Origin: Primulina eburnea
Taxonomy: Eukaryota; Streptophyta; Magnoliopsida; Lamiales; Gesneriaceae
Assembly: GCF_022965805.1 (NCBI RefSeq)
Contig: NC_133109.1
Coordinates: 1,937,001 to 2,001,000 of the forward strand
Reading direction: 5' to 3'
Length of the DNA stretch: 64,000 nucleotides
Below the pieces are notes generated by a model. It worked only from the letters and a program-made list of their open reading frames with translations, made no database searches and was not told where the DNA came from. The translations under genes were made by a program, and so were the position numbers. The number at the start of each line of letters is the position of its first letter. The first letter of the stretch is position 1. Shown one piece after another: positions 59,892 to 64,000 of this stretch.

Positions 59892-61670
59892 GTCTTTCGT
59901 TTCAGGATATACTCCTATTCTTTTATTTCTTGTGGTATAATATTGATATATGATTTGTAATTAAAATGCAATGTTTGGTTTACACTCAGATTCTTGTGCC
60001 TCTTATTTTCCACTAATTTATTTCCATCGACAAAATTAACCGTTTTTTGAGTTCATCCATCGGATCAAACATTGTAAGATGATATCTCTCCATGCTTATG
60101 TTGTTCGCAATTTTGTTTCCATCAATAAGATTTCGTATCATATATGTTAAAAAGAATGGAGCTCCTCGTTACTCAATTACTAACTGTAATCGTAAGAGTG
60201 TGTCTAATGTGAGATCGTCTCACGGATCTTAATCTGTAAGACTAGTCAACTCTACTCATATTCACAATAAAAAGTAATACTATTAGGCTATGTTTGGTGT
60301 GTAGGATAGGATAACTAATTGGATTGATGACAAAACTTAAGGTAAGGATATATAGTGTGTAGTGATGAAGAATGTTTTGTTTGGTAAAATTTTAATGAGA
60401 ATGATAATTTTTAAAATTTTTTTTGTTGAGACAAAAATACCATAAACTAACATTGATGAAAATTTGGTATATAAAATGATATTTGTAGTAATATTTTCAA
60501 AATCATGTGTTCATCTATTAATAAATAAATATTTTATAAAATTTTAAAGTATATATTATGTATTTATTTGATAATTTATCTTTTAATAAAAATTAATATG
60601 ATTTTGTATTTTATCTCATTTTTTCTCTATTTTTTAAGCGTATAGGATGATATGTAGATTTCTAATTATTTTTTCTCTAATTTTTTTTAAAATTTTATTT
60701 AGTTTTATCGTGAAATTATTTATGTGATGTGTGTGAAAATTAAAAAAAATGAGATTTTTGTGGGTAAAATGGTAATTTATGTAATATTTTAAGAATTGGA
60801 TTCTCAATCCTCCCAAAACAATGGGATGTCTTTTCACCCAAATAAAGATTTTTTATCATGTGCTTCTTGATTAATTGGACCCATAAAAAATGAGACAAAC
60901 ATGTGTTTAACAATATATCTTTTGTTTATCACCCAAATAATATATCTGTCTCACAAATACGATCTGTGATACCGTCTCACATAAGTTTTTGCCTAATCAT
61001 AATGCAATTTAAATTATTTATATGTGCTAATATCATTTATATTAGCGATCGATGCATACGCGTTGCATGAATATAAACATAAATATTATGAAATTTATAT
61101 GCACGATAAATATTTATTTTAATTATATTAATTTAAAAAATCATTGAGCCATAATTGAAACTGGTAATGAAATGTAAAAGATAAAGGAGATATTTATAGG
61201 AAAAACAATTTGAAAAATGAAGATCCTTACATGTATCTAAATAATTTATCTGAATATTTGAAATTAATTTAAACAGAAATGTGAATAGTAATAAACTGTT
61301 AGAAAAATGTAAGGACATTAAGTTGTATTTTTTAGATTATGAAAAGAACTTATCAAGAAGTCAGAAATTCAATATTTTTATGTTTTTGTCTTTAAGTATG
61401 TCACATAGAACTTGTTTAGTTTGGTTTATCTGATCAATATGATTTACAAACTATTGTACTTATCTTTAGGTTTATTCAGAATACATAAATAATAACAGTT
61501 GTGGATTCCAAAGTTTTTTTAACAAAAAACTCTGCAATAAGGAGTTTTTACTATGCTATACCTTTTGGAAAAATTTAGATACATCCTATATAGACTTGCA
61601 CTCGAATACACATGCCAATGGCATAAACAAAACTCTCGACTGACTTGAACAAGATCTTCCTCAATCATAA
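59892..61670. other. AT-rich intergenic DNA with a split MITE
   Basis: A GTGAGAC-family MITE is divided into 60209-60289 and 60929-60993 by about 640 bp of unrelated sequence beginning GGCTATGTTTGGTGTG. No gene is supported. Confidence 0.5.
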
Positions 61671-61700
61671 AATGAAGTTTTTGGCCCGAGAGCACATCAC

Positions 61701-61970
61701 ATGGCATCTTCACTAGACTTGGAGCTATTTAATACTCAAATTCCTGAAGTACTCAGAGTGTTGAACATACAATCAAGCCAGCTATCAGAGCTCAGATATG
61801 CTTTTCGAAGATCTAATGCTAACCGCAAAGACTAGTCTAAGCCATCTTCTTCCTTGTCTTCACAAAAGAAACCACTTGATGGAAGTTCCGGTAGTGGTGG
61901 TCATTATAGCAGCTCAAGTGGTGGACACAGACTCCGATACTTTTCACATCAATCTTTCAGAAAACAATAA
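61701..61970 (+). pseudogene. Reading frame upstream of a copia-type LTR, one stop
   Basis: The frame from ATG at 61701 gives MASSLDLELFNTQIPE and IQSSQLSELRYAFRRSNANR, then a TAG at 61833-61835, then a Ser/Gly-rich tail (SSGSGGHYSSSSGGH) ending in TAA at 61968-61970. The style (a coiled segment, then a Ser/Gly tail, just before a purine tract and LTR) resembles the extra region after pol in large copia-type elements. I do not recognise the protein with certainty. Confidence 0.4.
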
Positions 61971-62121
61971 AACAAACAGGAGATAAATTTTTATTCATCG
62001 TTTTCATTTGTCTTTAGTTAACTATGCATCTTTTTAATAAAAAATTGTTTATTCATGTTATGTTCATTTTTTATCAATTAAGCCAACAACTTAGATTTTA
62101 CATCCCAAAAAATGGAGAAAT

Positions 62122-63095
62122 TGTTAAGATAAAATTTAAATATGAGTTTTGATGATCACAAACTAAATTGATACCGAATCAAGTTAAATTGCTAAATGAA
62201 ATGAACAAATGAACTAAACCAACAAGACTATCGTTGAAAGAACATCACTTGTGCTGATCAACTTCGCTGACATAAGAATAGGCAGACAAAATTCTTATAC
62301 AAAAATCAAGCTGTCCAACTCAAATGTTCTGCTAAGCATCTTACAACAGCTCGAGTGGAATCAACTTGTTTCCATTTATTTCGTGAGCAGAACAAATCAA
62401 TTGTTAGATTGATCTGGCGACACTATGAAGACAACATAAAATTAATTCCAAGTTTACTCTAAGAGTTGTTAGCAAAGACATAATAAAGATCGGTTGGTTA
62501 CTTTTTTTTTTCCAGTTATTGTACAAGGATTTGAATTAATCATTGCTATATTTGAAAACGCGACAATGACACGTGACGTTTTTGGTTTGATTGTCGGCTA
62601 TCCAGTATATCTGTGAGTACCATATATATTTATTAACATTGATGATTAACACCTATAAAAGGGGAAGCATCAAGAAATGCAGAGATTGATGTTACATTGA
62701 TCTTCATCATGCATCATAATATCGCACAACATCTTTTACAAGATTCATTCTCAATCTGTTTTTGAATTGCACAAAGTTCTATCAGATCGATTAAGGATTT
62801 TTTTGTGCATCTTGTATTCTAACTTATATTTGTTTACACGAGTTGTATTGTATAGTGAGAATCACCGTAACTGTCAAAAGCTTGTTTTGAACAGATCCAG
62901 TTAAGAAAAGAGTGAAGAGCTTGTTTTGAACAGATCCAGTTAAGAAAAGAGTGTGCTAAGAGTTCCGATTAGGAAAGAGATAATTCTTAAGTCTGAGTGA
63001 TTTTGTATAAAGTGTTGTAATAATCAAAGTCTTCTAATGAATCCTGAAAACAAAAGAAGGGAATACATAGTATAATTTTCGAACTTCCATAAACA
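62122..63095 (+). repeat. Copia-type 3' LTR, about 974 bp
   Basis: It begins TGTTAAGATAAAATTTAAAT, directly after an A/G-rich AAAAAATGGAGAAAT (a worn purine tract), and ends near CTTCCATAAACA. TATAAAAG at 62654-62661 is a likely TATA box in U3. It includes a 39-bp tandem duplication (62879-62956, unit with CTTGTTTTGAACAGATCCAG). No 5' partner lies in the window, so the element is truncated or continues in decayed form upstream. Confidence 0.55.
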
Positions 63096-64000
63096 AATTC
63101 TCGCATTTTCTACTTACATTCTACTTTTGTCATGTCTGTTATCATGCGTGATGTTGAGCTTCTAACTTGCACTAATATATTCACTTATTATAAAAAGAAA
63201 TATTTATTAGTATTAGTATATTTACTTACTATATTAAATATTTGAAAATAAATAAGAAATAAATACGTAATTAAATGTAAAATCTTTTAATTTGAATTTG
63301 ATTTCTTTTAAAAATATAAATTACATTTGAAGTGTTCATATTATTTATATCATTTTATTTAATTTCAGTTATTATTTTGAGTTTTGTATTTTTTTTCTAT
63401 ATTTAATTATCACTGCTTTCTATAATATCAAATAAAATATATTTTTTATATAGTATTATGTTTTCCAATTTTTTAAAAGTTGTCGTGAATTTTAGTATAT
63501 TGATGATCCGAAAATTATTATTATTATTTTGTTGTTGTTGTTGTTATTACTACGTATGTTAATTAGAATTTCATTATAAATATTTTTCAACCTTATCTGA
63601 AAAATAATTAAAAATTTAATCAAATTTATTCATATAAAAATGAAAAAAATGAATTTTTATAAAATATTTATTAATTGTTTAAAATTTTGATAGAAAGATA
63701 ATATATTTGACTTTTTAGATACATATTTCTATACTTTTATCAGTAATAGTTCAACTCAGTCAAGAAAAACTAAGTCAATTAACGTTAAAATATTGTTATC
63801 ATCATAATCAAATCAATAATTTTTTTATAATAATATTTAAAATTTAAATATATGGTTTAATAAAATTTAAAATACTAATATTTAACCCTTGATTGTACTT
63901 GTTATAGTATTAATAAGAATATGCCACTAGTTTTGCTTTAAAAAAAAAAGAAAAAAATGTTCAAAAAAAGAAAAGAAAAGAAAAAAGAATATGCCACTAG
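63096..64000. other. AT-rich DNA to the window end
   Basis: No gene or bounded repeat. A-rich tracts and a short repeated GAATATGCCACTAG (63917 region and the window end) are the only regularities. Confidence 0.5.

Noticed and set aside
60290..60928. Defined TIR element inside the split MITE
   Set aside because: The left end looks like a TIR but no matching right inverted repeat or duplication was found, so borders are not claimed.

Overview
The window is a piece of nuclear genome from a flowering plant. The genes have introns and belong to plant families (DETOXIFICATION-type MATE, type-B response regulator, DREB-type ERF, PGAP3/Per1, PEPKR2 kinase, plastid-type ABCB half-transporter). Between them lie LTR retrotransposons, MITEs and long AT-rich stretches. 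The repeated short element whose ends read GTGAGACCGTCTCACGGATC, and the look of the long gypsy LTRs, suggest an asterid, perhaps order Lamiales. That placement is inference and was not tested by a search.

Layout. 1-4000 holds a Ty1/copia element on the minus strand, cut by the window edge. Its gag-pol frame is open from 3529 to the edge, and its leader carries a TRIM-like segment between two primer-binding sites. 5152-6705 is a single-exon MATE transporter (minus). 6941-12470 is repeat-rich intergenic DNA, with a foldback element (8376-8797) and a 1.19-kb TIR element with TAA target duplications (10242-11430). 12478-17149 is a complete but dead copia element with 132-bp LTRs and a perfect CTTAC duplication. 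17800-22217 is gypsy LTR material, including a 2175-bp solo LTR with ACAAC duplications. 24854-29140 is a seven-exon type-B response regulator (minus). 33247-33903 is a single-exon DREB/ERF factor (plus). 35817-39640 is a non-autonomous LTR element that itself contains a 2122-bp nested solo LTR. 41325-42322 is a MULE-like palindrome split by a hAT MITE. 42640-43491 and 59203-59888 are two related PIF/Harbinger remnants. 44784-48623 is a five-exon PGAP3/Per1 gene (minus). 49281-53105 is a decayed ABCB28-like half-transporter pseudogene (plus), head to head with PGAP3. 55602-57734 is a four-exon PEPKR2-like kinase (minus). The last 5 kb hold Harbinger debris, a split MITE and a copia-type LTR.

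The five intact host genes are unrelated single genes: metabolite export, cytokinin-type phosphorelay output, stress or developmental transcription, GPI-anchor lipid remodelling, and a CDPK-like kinase. Nothing suggests that they form a pathway or cluster. Exon joins were worked out by hand from GT/AG sites and reading phase, and every multi-exon gene closes in frame.

The most unusual structures are the copia/TRIM chimera, the three-layer nesting at 35753-39727, the precisely dated-by-nesting MULE/hAT pair, and the shared Harbinger transposase tail in two elements. I found no clear new multi-gene system.
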